7,338 nt of DNA from Acholeplasmatales bacterium (GTDB lineage Bacteria; Bacillota_I; Bacilli_A; Acholeplasmatales; Anaeroplasmataceae): contig JAFPIE010000011.1 in assembly GCA_017388605.1 (NCBI GenBank), positions 1 through 7,338 on the forward strand, in the 5' to 3' direction. Below, piece by piece: positions 1 through 6,395 of this stretch. A program made the position numbers and the translations under genes. The number at the start of each line of letters is the position of its first letter. The stretch's first letter is position 1. The notes under the pieces are model-generated. The model made no database searches. It saw only the letters and a program-made list of their open reading frames with translations, and had not been told where the DNA came from.

Positions 1-3
1 AAC

Positions 4-20
4 TACCTCCTCGCAAGGTA
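4..20 (-). promoter_or_regulatory. Possible SD-sequestering hairpin ahead of an off-window minus-strand gene
   Basis: Read on the minus strand this is TACCT, a 7-base loop TGCGAGG, then AGGTA, a perfect 5-bp stem. The second arm and loop contain GAGGAGG (plus 6-12), a near-ideal Shine-Dalgarno sequence only a few bases from the window edge. A minus-strand gene therefore probably starts just left of base 1. The hairpin could hide part of the ribosome binding site. The stem is short, so the ribosome-binding part is better supported than the folding. Confidence 0.4.
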
Positions 21-49
21 CAACATAACATCTTTTTCAATTTCTTTAA

Positions 50-67
50 ATTATAAGGTAGCTACCT
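50..67 (-). promoter_or_regulatory. Possible promoter -10 box with adjacent 12-bp palindromic operator
   Basis: On the minus strand a perfect TATAAT (plus 50-55) is directly preceded by the 12-bp perfect palindrome AGGTAGCTACCT (plus 56-67), which would lie in the -10/-35 spacer. No good -35 box is visible 16-19 bases upstream, where the sequence is GGTAGT-like. A promoter with a protein-binding site in its spacer is one reading. Another is an RNA structure in a transcript continuing from the ABC gene. The target would be the gene starting off the left edge. Confidence 0.4.
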
Positions 68-68
68 A

Positions 69-87
69 CCAAACTACCTCAGTTTGG
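69..87 (-). other. Inverted repeat just downstream of the ABC exporter gene
   Basis: CCAAAC and GTTTGG form a perfect 6-bp stem around a 7-base loop, 14 bases after the ABC transporter stop codon. No U-run follows it on the minus-strand transcript, so it is not a canonical intrinsic terminator. A second inverted repeat (CTCAG 78-82 with CTGAG 94-98) overlaps it, so the two stems could not form together. Confidence 0.35.
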
Positions 88-100
88 AAAGATCTGAGTA

Positions 101-1816
101 TTATTGAGAAACAGTGAATAAAGAATAGAAATATCCTTTATTTTTAATTAATGAATCAAATGTACCAGCTTCTACAATACTTCCATTTTTAAATGTTAAT
201 ATTTCATCATATTGCTTTAAAAGAGCTTCTTCTAAGGAATGCGTTACAACTATGCTTGTAACTCCATCCAAATTCAAAATAGAATTAGAAACCTGATATG
301 CGGTTTCTTTATCTAATGCAGCTGTTGCCTCATCCACTAATAGTACCTGACTTTTTCTTAGCAAGCTTCTCGCAATAGAGACTCTTTGTTTTTCTCCACC
401 AGATAATCCACTACCATTTTCACCACAAATATAATCTAATCCTTTTTCTTCAACTAATGCTTTTAATCCAGACATTTCTATTGCGTTTGAAATAGCTTCA
501 TCACTAAAGCTTTGAAACATTGTAATATTATCCTTAATTGTTGTATTAAAAATAAATACATTTTGTTGAATAATACTTTCAATCGCATATAGATTATCAC
601 TATTAATGTCTTTTATTTCTGTATTATCATAATGGATACTTCCACTATAGGAATTATAAGATGCCATTAAAAGATTTAATAAGGTGGATTTACCACTGCC
701 AGATGTGCCTACAATAGCGTATTTTTTACCTAATTCAAAATTACAATTAACGCTATGTAAAATCTCTTTACCTTCTTCATATCCAAAGGATAAGTTTTGA
801 ATATATATTCCTTTATTTAAAGAAACATTCGATTCTTTTTCTTCTCTTACATTTTGTTCAAGCTCTGTTGCAATTTTAACTAAAAGCTTCTTTGCAGCCT
901 TCCTCTCTGCGAAGGATTGAGGAAGTACTTGAATTGGAGATAAAACATAATTAAGTAATTGCACAAACACAATAGTTACACCTGCAGTTACTCCCATATT
1001 GTTTAATACAAAATATGCAGCAATAATAAATATACCGATTTGGACTACAACTGCCGATAAGGAAGATACTAATTCCATTAATATTTTCATTCTTAGCTTT
1101 TTATTTTGACAGTTCGCAAGACGTCTTACATTCTCTTTAAAATTCTTTAGCATTTGTGCTTCTACCTTGAACGATTTAATTACTGAAAATCCACTTAAGG
1201 TATCCTTTAGGGTGGCTGTATATACCTCATTTTGATCGGATACTAGCTTTTCTGCCTTTGCCATTTTACCACCAAAAATCATAGAGGCAATAACTGGTAC
1301 TACTGCAAGTCCAATAGCAATTAATGTTAAAAGTGGACTATAGTATAGCATTAAAGCTAATGCTCCCAAAAAAGTAATTACATTCAAAATAATTGTAAAA
1401 GTATCATCTAAATACCCTGTTTGAATCGTTTGTATATCATTTGTTAAAGCAGAAATATATTTAGAGGACTCTTCTCCTGTGAATGCAGAAATATTTTTCT
1501 TTGTGATGCTTTCAAATACATATTCCTTATACTGACTGATTCCTTTTGTTATAAACAATGGTTTAAATTTATATGCAATTAAATATACTATTAGAAATGC
1601 TAATAAAGCTCCACTAGAAATAATAACTATTTGTAGTAATGTAAATGTGTTATTAGACCCTGCAACTAAATCTGTAACCTGTTGCAAAATCCATGATATT
1701 CCAATCATTATTGCTGCAACAGCAATTACTTCTATTAAAGCAAATGTGAAATTAAGTTTATTCTTTTTATAAAACTGCTTAATATATGGTTTTATAATCT
1801 TATTATCATTACTCAT
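101..1816 (-). CDS. ABC transporter half-molecule, exporter type (fused permease and ATPase)
   Basis: This 571-residue protein has the standard layout of a type IV (ABCB-like) exporter half-transporter. A membrane domain with about six hydrophobic helices covers residues 22-310 and an ATPase domain covers about 335-571. All nucleotide-binding motifs are intact: Walker A GTSGSGKST (370-378), Q-loop glutamine near 417-418, signature LSGGE (471-475), Walker B ending in VLLVDE (491-496), D-loop ALD (500-502) and the H-loop histidine 526. It should work as a dimer in the cytoplasmic membrane and use ATP to export a substrate. Drugs, lipids and peptides are all carried by this family and the sequence does not say which. 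There is no N-terminal C39 peptidase domain, so processing of a leader peptide is not indicated. The start is 4 bases after the regulator's stop, with AGAGG about 9 bases upstream, so the two genes are probably co-transcribed and perhaps translationally coupled. Confidence 0.93.
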   Translation of the reverse strand: MSNDNKIIKPYIKQFYKKNKLNFTFALIEVIAVAAIMIGISWILQQVTDLVAGSNNTFTLLQIVIISSGALLAFLIVYLIAYKFKPLFITKGISQYKEYVFESITKKNISAFTGEESSKYISALTNDIQTIQTGYLDDTFTIILNVITFLGALALMLYYSPLLTLIAIGLAVVPVIASMIFGGKMAKAEKLVSDQNEVYTATLKDTLSGFSVIKSFKVEAQMLKNFKENVRRLANCQNKKLRMKILMELVSSLSAVVVQIGIFIIAAYFVLNNMGVTAGVTIVFVQLLNYVLSPIQVLPQSFAERKAAKKLLVKIATELEQNVREEKESNVSLNKGIYIQNLSFGYEEGKEILHSVNCNFELGKKYAIVGTSGSGKSTLLNLLMASYNSYSGSIHYDNTEIKDINSDNLYAIESIIQQNVFIFNTTIKDNITMFQSFSDEAISNAIEMSGLKALVEEKGLDYICGENGSGLSGGEKQRVSIARSLLRKSQVLLVDEATAALDKETAYQVSNSILNLDGVTSIVVTHSLEEALLKQYDEILTFKNGSIVEAGTFDSLIKNKGYFYSLFTVSQ

Positions 1817-1820
1817 AAAG

Positions 1821-2885
1821 CTATACCTCTATTAATTCCCAATTTTTAACCACTTCTTTATACTTTTCAATAACCTTTAAGCATGATAAAACTGCTGTAT
1901 TTCCTAAATTATCCTCACCAAGGGCTGTTTTGGTGCTTGAAAAGCAAAATATTAAATCTTTAATAATATTCGTTGGTGCATTATCAAATTCAATCGCTAA
2001 TCTCTTGGCTTTTGCAAGAGTTTCTTTATAAGCATTTTCCTCAAGCTTATATTCAAATAAAGCATTCCATGTATAAAAGTATGGAATAAACTTATCAAAA
2101 TAATTATAAGATTCCTTATCTTCTTTCATTTCAGTTATATAATGCAGCAATAAATTACATAAATTAATTCCTTTTTTATATTGCTTATTCTTATCAAAAT
2201 ACATCAAATATGAAATAGCAGTTAATAAGGTTGCACTTATGGATTCATTAAAAGCGCTAATCAAATAAGGCTCTAATTCACTATTCTCATATTCAAGCTT
2301 AGTAACATAGGAATATGCAATCATAGGAGAAAAGGAATCATTAATATTGCATTTTTTTAGCATTTCAATTCCTTTTCTAGCATTTCCTGTAGAAATGTAG
2401 CATATTGCAATTCTACTTCTTATTGTAGTTTCATTAATTGCTGGATCATCATTTTGATTTAACAATACAATTGCATGTTCATATAAATCTATACACTTTT
2501 GAATAAGCTCATCTCTTCCAAACTTTACGGCAGCAAGGTAATATAATTCTGCAGAATTATAAACGACATAAAAATTATTCGGATATCGAACAAGCATACT
2601 ATTACAGATTTGAACTGCCTCTTGATAATTCATTTGCTTTAAGCATTCATTAATTCTATTTTCTGCTTCTTTTATAGAATCATTCTTCATTTCGTATCCA
2701 ATTAATGTATCAATAGAAACCTGAAATATTGTTGCCATAGAAATAATTAAATCTAAATCTGGAGTTGCCACTCCTCTTTCCCATTTACTGACCGCAGCAA
2801 ATGTAACTCCTAAGGAATCTGCAAGCATCTCCTGTGTCATTCTTTTTTGTTTTCTAAATTTAGTTATATTTTCACCTAGTGTCAT
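1821..2885 (-). CDS. XRE-family HTH regulator with long helical-repeat (TPR-like) C-terminus
   Basis: The protein is 354 residues from the chosen start. Residues 5-62 are a typical XRE/Cro-CI DNA-binding domain, with the helix-turn-helix around TQEMLADSLGVTFAAVSKWERG (17-38) and the usual P-DL-LI-A--F-VS-D-LIG tail. The remaining ~285 residues are helical, with spaced aromatic and small residues (for example NYQEAVQICNSMLVRYPNN) that resemble tetratricopeptide repeats. Regulators of this shape often sense a ligand or a short peptide through the repeat domain, as in the RRNPP group; membership of that group is inference. An in-frame ATG 36 bases upstream (2921) has no SD, whereas the ATG at 2885 follows AGGGGTG at good spacing, so the shorter form is chosen. 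The gene precedes the ABC exporter by 4 bases, so control of the exporter and of itself is the obvious guess. Confidence 0.88.
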   Translation of the reverse strand: MTLGENITKFRKQKRMTQEMLADSLGVTFAAVSKWERGVATPDLDLIISMATIFQVSIDTLIGYEMKNDSIKEAENRINECLKQMNYQEAVQICNSMLVRYPNNFYVVYNSAELYYLAAVKFGRDELIQKCIDLYEHAIVLLNQNDDPAINETTIRSRIAICYISTGNARKGIEMLKKCNINDSFSPMIAYSYVTKLEYENSELEPYLISAFNESISATLLTAISYLMYFDKNKQYKKGINLCNLLLHYITEMKEDKESYNYFDKFIPYFYTWNALFEYKLEENAYKETLAKAKRLAIEFDNAPTNIIKDLIFCFSSTKTALGEDNLGNTAVLSCLKVIEKYKEVVKNWELIEV

Positions 2886-2890
2886 GTTAT

Positions 2891-2897
2891 CACCCCT
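2891..2897 (-). promoter_or_regulatory. Shine-Dalgarno site that fixes the regulator start
   Basis: AGGGGTG on the minus strand lies 5 bases before the ATG at 2885. The alternative in-frame ATG at 2921 has only AT-rich sequence ahead of it. This supports the 354-residue form over a 366-residue one. Confidence 0.7.
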
Positions 2898-2909
2898 AAT
2901 TTCACCTTT

Positions 2910-2915
2910 ATTATA
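2910..2915 (-). promoter_or_regulatory. Possible -10 box for the regulator-exporter operon
   Basis: A perfect TATAAT on the minus strand lies 24 bases upstream of the regulator ATG, giving a very short leader. No convincing -35 box or upstream TG is visible. About 60 bases further upstream (2973-2983) is the 11-base inverted repeat AACCATTGGTT, which could be an operator, but it is short and common enough to arise by chance. Confidence 0.3.
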
Positions 2916-2998
2916 TTTCATATTTTCTATGAATAAAAGGCATTATTGGTATAGATGTTTTAATGTTTATTGAACCATTGGTTTAGTCGTGATATAGA

Positions 2999-3035
2999 AT
3001 AAAAAGAAAAAGTACTACACCAAAATGTAGTACTT
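2999..3035 (-). terminator. Intrinsic terminator of the HD-GYP gene
   Basis: A perfect 10-bp stem (3010-3019 with 3026-3035) closes a 6-base loop. On the minus strand it is followed by a T-rich stretch (TTTTCTTTTT). It begins 8 bases past the HD-GYP stop codon and separates that gene from the regulator-exporter operon. Confidence 0.85.
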
Positions 3036-3043
3036 CTATGTAT

Positions 3044-4315
3044 TTATAGCTTAAATTCTTCCTTATGATTTAAGAAAACCTCAACAAGAAGAGGATCAAA
3101 ATGAGTTCCAGATTCTTCTTTTATAATCTTTATAGCTTCATCAAAGGATAAAGCCTCCTTATAGCATCTTTTTGAAGTTAGGGCATCAAATACATCAGCG
3201 ATTGCCATAATTCTTGCAGAAAGCGGAATTTCTCTTCCCCTTAAACCTCTTGGGTAGCCCTTGCCATCATATCTTTCATGGTGGTAGGTTGCAATATCAG
3301 AGGCAAAGGCGATATATTCATCGTCTGTAACGCCCATCAATAAATCACGTACAACCTTACCTCCGCCTGCGGCATGCTTCTTCATTAAATCAAATTCCTC
3401 CTCTGTAAGCCTTCCAGGCTTCTTTAGGATGATATCTGAAACTAATATCTTACCAATATCATGAAGTGGAGATAATACATATAATAAAGAAATGTAATGG
3501 TCATCTATCGTATCCGAATAGACTCCATCTAATCTTGCGTGGTGAGCAAGTAGCTTAACGTATTTTTTAGTTCTCGTAATATGCTCACCAGTTTCTAAGT
3601 CTCTATTTTCAATTAGATTCGCAAGTCCTGAAATAATATGCTCCTGCATACTAGATATCTTCTTTTGGTTTTCTCTAAATTCATATTGAATATCCTGCTG
3701 AACCAAATCATTATAATAGATATAACAAATGCTTGAGCTAATAGCTATTGCTAAATAGGTTACATTTAAATTATAGAATGTCATTGGAATAATACCTGCA
3801 ACTAATATTACAAGTACCATAATAATAGTTAATACGTCTCTATTCTTAAAATTATTTCCTACAACAATCATACCTATAATTAAATATAATAAGCTTATAA
3901 AATAGAATATTCCATAAATGATAAAGAAAGCGCCTCTAAAATAACCATCATCATTGAAATAGAATATCCAGCCAAATGGTGCAGCTAATACCTCCATAAA
4001 GAAGCTTATTGCCAAATAAATTATGGCAATTTTCTTTTGGTATTTTAATCCTAGTGCGCCTAGGAACATCACACCTAAAACTGGGGCTAAGGAAAACTGT
4101 ATAATGGTTACAATCGTCATTAATATTTTAAAACTTGGATTATAATATCCACAGTGTACACCAAATTCTGCAATTTGACATACAAGTATAGATATAAAAG
4201 TTAATATGAACCAAATCTTTTGCCTTTTCGTGAATCCTTTATAATGTAGTACATGAACAATCATGGTAATCATCAAGAGTACCGTGATTATCGTTATGCA
4301 AGCATAAAAATTCAT
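3044..4315 (-). CDS. Membrane-bound HD-GYP domain protein, likely cyclic-di-GMP phosphodiesterase
   Basis: This is a 423-residue protein. Residues 1-203 contain about seven hydrophobic segments (roughly 2-24, 33-55, 63-88, 95-118, 128-152, 160-181, 186-202), resembling the seven-helix sensor modules found on bacterial signalling enzymes. After a short linker, residues 218-418 form an HD-GYP domain. Visible signature residues are ENRDxxTGEH (236-245), the metal-binding HD in PLHDIGK (283-289), H314, and the defining HHExxDGxGYP (345-355) followed by GLRGREIPLSARI and ADVFDALTS. In the family such domains break down cyclic di-GMP, or sometimes related dinucleotides, at the inner face of the membrane. 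All the expected residues are present, so activity is likely. The signal sensed by the membrane part is unknown. No GGDEF synthase is in the window. The start is supported by AGGAGGG 5-6 bases upstream. The gene has its own promoter and terminator. Confidence 0.92.
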   Translation of the reverse strand: MNFYACITIITVLLMITMIVHVLHYKGFTKRQKIWFILTFISILVCQIAEFGVHCGYYNPSFKILMTIVTIIQFSLAPVLGVMFLGALGLKYQKKIAIIYLAISFFMEVLAAPFGWIFYFNDDGYFRGAFFIIYGIFYFISLLYLIIGMIVVGNNFKNRDVLTIIMVLVILVAGIIPMTFYNLNVTYLAIAISSSICYIYYNDLVQQDIQYEFRENQKKISSMQEHIISGLANLIENRDLETGEHITRTKKYVKLLAHHARLDGVYSDTIDDHYISLLYVLSPLHDIGKILVSDIILKKPGRLTEEEFDLMKKHAAGGGKVVRDLLMGVTDDEYIAFASDIATYHHERYDGKGYPRGLRGREIPLSARIMAIADVFDALTSKRCYKEALSFDEAIKIIKEESGTHFDPLLVEVFLNHKEEFKL

Positions 4316-4359
4316 TTTAACCCTCCTATTTTATATTTGTTTGAATACTCCTCATCGTT

Positions 4360-4368
4360 ATTATACCA
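4360..4368 (-). promoter_or_regulatory. Extended -10 promoter of the HD-GYP gene
   Basis: On the minus strand the sequence is TGGTATAAT, a perfect TATAAT with the TGn extension. The -35 region (TTTCCT-like) is poor, as is common when the extension is present. The expected transcript start near 4353 leaves a leader of about 38 bases with a strong SD at its end. Confidence 0.65.
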
Positions 4369-4398
4369 TTTTTTATACAAAAAGGAAAAGAATGTATG

Positions 4399-4436
4399 AA
4401 AAAGACTATTGCTTTTTTGAAAACAATAGTCTTTTT
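4399..4436 (-). terminator. Intrinsic terminator of the mgtC-like gene
   Basis: A perfect 13-bp inverted repeat (4399-4411 with 4424-4436) encloses a 12-base loop and starts 5 bases past the stop codon. Its outer pairs are A-tract against T-tract, so the minus-strand transcript ends in a U-run. The opposite strand also ends in T5, so it could act both ways, although no plus-strand gene needs it. Confidence 0.88.
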
Positions 4437-4441
4437 GATTA

Positions 4442-5185
4442 TTATTTATGTGCATTTAATAAATCAACATCGATAACTCCATCAATTAAGCCTAATTTAT
4501 TAATGAAATCCTCTGTACTGAAGAATTCACTGTCCGATGTTGCTCTAAAGGTTAATTCTAAAATACCCTCATCGTCTATTTCAGAATGCACCTCCTTTAC
4601 AATGCAGTTCGATTCCTTTGCTACCTCAAGAATTCTTGCAATTGTAGGCTTTCCAATCTCAGAATGTATCACAAGAACTGGGGCATTTTTTTTAAGCTTT
4701 TTTTCAAAACCCTTAAATACAATAAGTGAAACTAAGATAATAATCGTTCCACCGATAGCCAAAATGAAATTCATAGAGCCACACGCAAGCCCAATGGCCA
4801 TAACAATCCAAATGGTTGCGGCAGTGGTTAATCCTCTAATTCCATCCTTTTTATGAATGATTACACCAGTACCTAAGAAACCGACACCTGTAACAACCTG
4901 GGCAGCCATTCTCGCATAATCTCTATTTACATAATCTCCGCTTGCTGTTTTTACAGGGAATCCATAAATTGATACAATCATTAAAATACAAGAGCCTATG
5001 CCGACTAAAAGGTGCGTTCTTAATCCAGCTGTTCTTCCTCTTCTTTCTCTTTCAAGTCCAACCGCTCCACAAAGAATAACAGCTAAGACTAATGCAATAA
5101 TGCATAATATGAAATTACCTATTGGCCATTCACCTATATACCAATTACCTAATTTTTCTGCAATAACCTGGTCTAATGTTGTCAT
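4442..5185 (-). CDS. MgtC/SapB family membrane protein
   Basis: This is a 247-residue protein. Family motifs are clear: GLERERRGRTAGLRTHLLVG (43-62), RMAAQVVTGVGFLGTGVII (92-110) and GLTTAATIW (118-126). About five membrane segments are visible (25-44, 59-76, 95-112, 119-136, 139-157). A soluble tail from about 168 to 247 looks like the ACT-like domain found in longer MgtC proteins. MgtC proteins in pathogens help growth at low magnesium and survival in macrophages, and in Salmonella MgtC inhibits the F1Fo ATP synthase. Many environmental and gut Bacillota carry homologues of unknown role, so only the family is assigned here. The start follows GAGGAG at 8 bases. The gene is a single unit with an extended -10 promoter, a leader hairpin and a terminator, divergent from the hydrolase gene. 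No magnesium transporter (mgtA/mgtE) is adjacent. Confidence 0.92.
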   Translation of the reverse strand: MTTLDQVIAEKLGNWYIGEWPIGNFILCIIALVLAVILCGAVGLERERRGRTAGLRTHLLVGIGSCILMIVSIYGFPVKTASGDYVNRDYARMAAQVVTGVGFLGTGVIIHKKDGIRGLTTAATIWIVMAIGLACGSMNFILAIGGTIIILVSLIVFKGFEKKLKKNAPVLVIHSEIGKPTIARILEVAKESNCIVKEVHSEIDDEGILELTFRATSDSEFFSTEDFINKLGLIDGVIDVDLLNAHK

Positions 5186-5202
5186 AATAAAAACTCCTCA
5201 CT

Positions 5203-5227
5203 GCTCAATAATACAAAAATTATGAGC
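5203..5227 (-). promoter_or_regulatory. Leader hairpin just ahead of the mgtC-like SD
   Basis: On the minus strand GCTCATAAT pairs with ATTATTGAGC, a 9-bp stem with one bulged T and a 6-base loop. It ends a few bases upstream of the GAGGAG ribosome binding site, within a leader of about 58 bases. It lacks a U-run, so it is not a terminator. It could affect translation or mRNA stability. The leader is far too short for a known magnesium riboswitch such as the M-box. Confidence 0.45.
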
Positions 5228-5250
5228 TTCGAATCCGTTATAGTATTATA

Positions 5251-5259
5251 ATTATACCA
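5251..5259 (-). promoter_or_regulatory. Extended -10 promoter of the mgtC-like gene
   Basis: The minus strand reads TGGTATAAT, followed directly by a second overlapping-phase TATAAT (plus 5245-5250). No good -35 box is visible. The core is identical to the HD-GYP promoter. The predicted transcript start near 5244 gives a leader of about 58 bases. Confidence 0.65.
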
Positions 5260-5360
5260 CAAGTTTACTCATAGACCACTCAAAAATTGTCATAATATTA
5301 AAAACAATAACCCAGGTATCGTATTAAATTTATTTTTTTAGATCTTTATCTTTTATTTTG

Positions 5361-5369
5361 TGATAAAAT
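5361..5369 (+). promoter_or_regulatory. Probable extended -10 promoter of the hydrolase gene
   Basis: TGATAAAAT matches an extended -10 (TGn plus TAAAAT). The -35 region is AT-rich with no clear hexamer. The transcript would start near 5376, giving a leader of about 30 bases that includes the SD at 5395-5402. Confidence 0.5.
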
Positions 5370-5394
5370 ACATTTCTAGATTGTAATATAGAAG

Positions 5395-5402
5395 AAGGTG
5401 AT
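5395..5402 (+). promoter_or_regulatory. Shine-Dalgarno site that favours a TTG start for the hydrolase
   Basis: AAGGTGAT matches the 3' end of 16S rRNA well and lies at normal spacing from the TTG at 5407. The in-frame GTG at 5398 is inside this site and cannot be served by it. Confidence 0.6.
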
Positions 5403-5406
5403 TGAA

Positions 5407-6228
5407 TTGAAATATGCATTTTTAATACTATTATTAATTGTTATATCTATAGGTATTCCTATAATCATTCTTTTCCAAATAGAAAGAGTAAGAAGGAATA
5501 AATTTAAAATATGGATAAAAATAATAATAACCTTCTTTTCATCTGTTCTTCTTATGATAACCTTCATATGCACATATCTTGGAGTCTTCTATAGGGCAGA
5601 TTCTATAGCCTATGATGCTTTAAAAAGCGATGAAATCGTTCAAGTTTATGATGAAAAGGATTATTATCTATTTGATAATAAAGAAAAAAATTCTAAGGCA
5701 ATAATCTTCTATCCTGGAGGAAAGGTTGAGGAAGCAGCCTATGCACCATTAATGCATAGTATTGCTAAAGAAGGAATTGATGTATATATAATAAAAATGC
5801 CATTTCATTTTGCATTATTCGGCATAAATAAGGCAAATAAGGTATTCGATAATACAAATTATGATGAAATCTATTTAATGGGGCATTCCTTAGGTGGAAC
5901 ATCGATTTCAAATTATTTATCGAATTCCTCCTATTCCTTTAATGGAATTATCTATTTGGCATCCTATCCAACAAAAAAGATTCCAGGTTCTATGTCCTCC
6001 CTATCGATTTATGGAACCAATGATTCTGTATTAAATAAGAAGGAATATTTGAAAAGTAAAGAATTATTACCAAAAAATCATTACGAATATGTAATCGAAG
6101 GTGGAAATCATGCTAATTTTGGAAATTATGGGGATCAAAAGAAGGATGGCTCTTCAACCATCACAAGAGAATACCAGCAGGAATTAACCAAAAATGAAAT
6201 TATAAAATATATTATGGGCACTATGTAA
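5407..6228 (+). CDS. Membrane-anchored alpha/beta hydrolase
   Basis: The protein is 273 residues from the TTG start (276 if the in-frame GTG at 5398 is used). Two hydrophobic helices (about 3-23 and 36-62) anchor it, and the rest is an alpha/beta-hydrolase fold that is probably outside the membrane. A complete catalytic triad can be proposed: nucleophile Ser161 in GHSLGG, Asp206 in YGTNDSV and His235 in GGNHANFGNYG. The FYPGG strand-loop near residue 101 fits the oxyanion region. The GNHAxFGxYG motif is typical of the Abhydrolase_5-type (dienelactone hydrolase-like) group common in low-GC Gram-positives. The substrate is unknown; an ester or lipid near the envelope is a guess. TTG is preferred because the SD AAGGTGAT overlaps the GTG. 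The gene is transcribed alone, with a terminator that overlaps its last codons. Confidence 0.88.
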   Translation: MKYAFLILLLIVISIGIPIIILFQIERVRRNKFKIWIKIIITFFSSVLLMITFICTYLGVFYRADSIAYDALKSDEIVQVYDEKDYYLFDNKEKNSKAIIFYPGGKVEEAAYAPLMHSIAKEGIDVYIIKMPFHFALFGINKANKVFDNTNYDEIYLMGHSLGGTSISNYLSNSSYSFNGIIYLASYPTKKIPGSMSSLSIYGTNDSVLNKKEYLKSKELLPKNHYEYVIEGGNHANFGNYGDQKKDGSSTITREYQQELTKNEIIKYIMGTM

Positions 6229-6241
6229 ATAGTGCTTTTTT
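6218..6241 (+). terminator. Intrinsic terminator overlapping the hydrolase stop codon
   Basis: GCACTAT (6218-6224) pairs perfectly with ATAGTGC (6229-6235) around the 4-base loop GTAA, followed by six T residues. The TAA stop of the hydrolase (6226-6228) lies in the loop, and the left arm encodes part of the final Gly-Thr-Met. Confidence 0.85.
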
Positions 6242-6320
6242 AAATGCGAAAAAACATTATCATCTTATACATATATAAATCCCCGAATCGATGCATCTTC
6301 TACTATTACACATTTAAAAT

Positions 6321-6337
6321 AACCATATTGGTTTTTT
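6321..6337 (+). other. Short hairpin with T-run in the hydrolase-lipoprotein gap
   Basis: AACCA and TGGTT form a 5-bp stem with a 3-base loop, followed by a T-run. It is weak for a terminator and could back up the stronger one upstream or be chance in AT-rich DNA. The rest of this 189-base gap holds the 8-bp palindrome GATGCATC (6290-6297) and nothing gene-like. Confidence 0.25.
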
Positions 6338-6365
6338 ACAAAAGTATATATTTTTTTATTAACTA

Positions 6366-6395
6366 TTTAAAAACTAACAATAATTTTGTTATAAT
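6366..6395 (+). promoter_or_regulatory. Promoter of the lipoprotein gene
   Basis: TGTTATAAT (6387-6395) is a perfect extended -10. A partial -35, TTTAAA (6366-6371), lies 18 bases upstream. Transcription would start near 6402, only about 16 bases ahead of the ATG and just before the GGAG SD at 6408-6411. Confidence 0.65.

Noticed and set aside
2929..2973. A 14-codon plus-strand frame (MNKRHYWYRCFNVY) upstream of the regulator, considered as a signalling peptide
   Set aside because: There is no SD upstream and no secretion signal. Frames this short arise often by chance.
2973..2983. AACCATTGGTT inverted repeat as an operator, with the similar AACCA-TAT-TGGTT at 6321-6333
   Set aside because: The arms are only 5 bp, the spacing differs and the two sites precede unrelated genes, so a shared regulator is not supported.
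4341..4856. A 171-codon plus-strand open frame
   Set aside because: It lies antisense to the mgtC-like gene, crosses its terminator, has no SD and encodes a low-complexity Ser/Ile-rich product. It is a shadow of the real gene.
4998..5225. A 75-codon plus-strand open frame
   Set aside because: It is antisense to the 5' end of the mgtC-like gene, with no ribosome binding site and no recognisable motif.
5376..5573. A 65-codon minus-strand open frame
   Set aside because: It is antisense to the membrane-helix part of the hydrolase, and its hydrophobic look only mirrors AT-rich codons.
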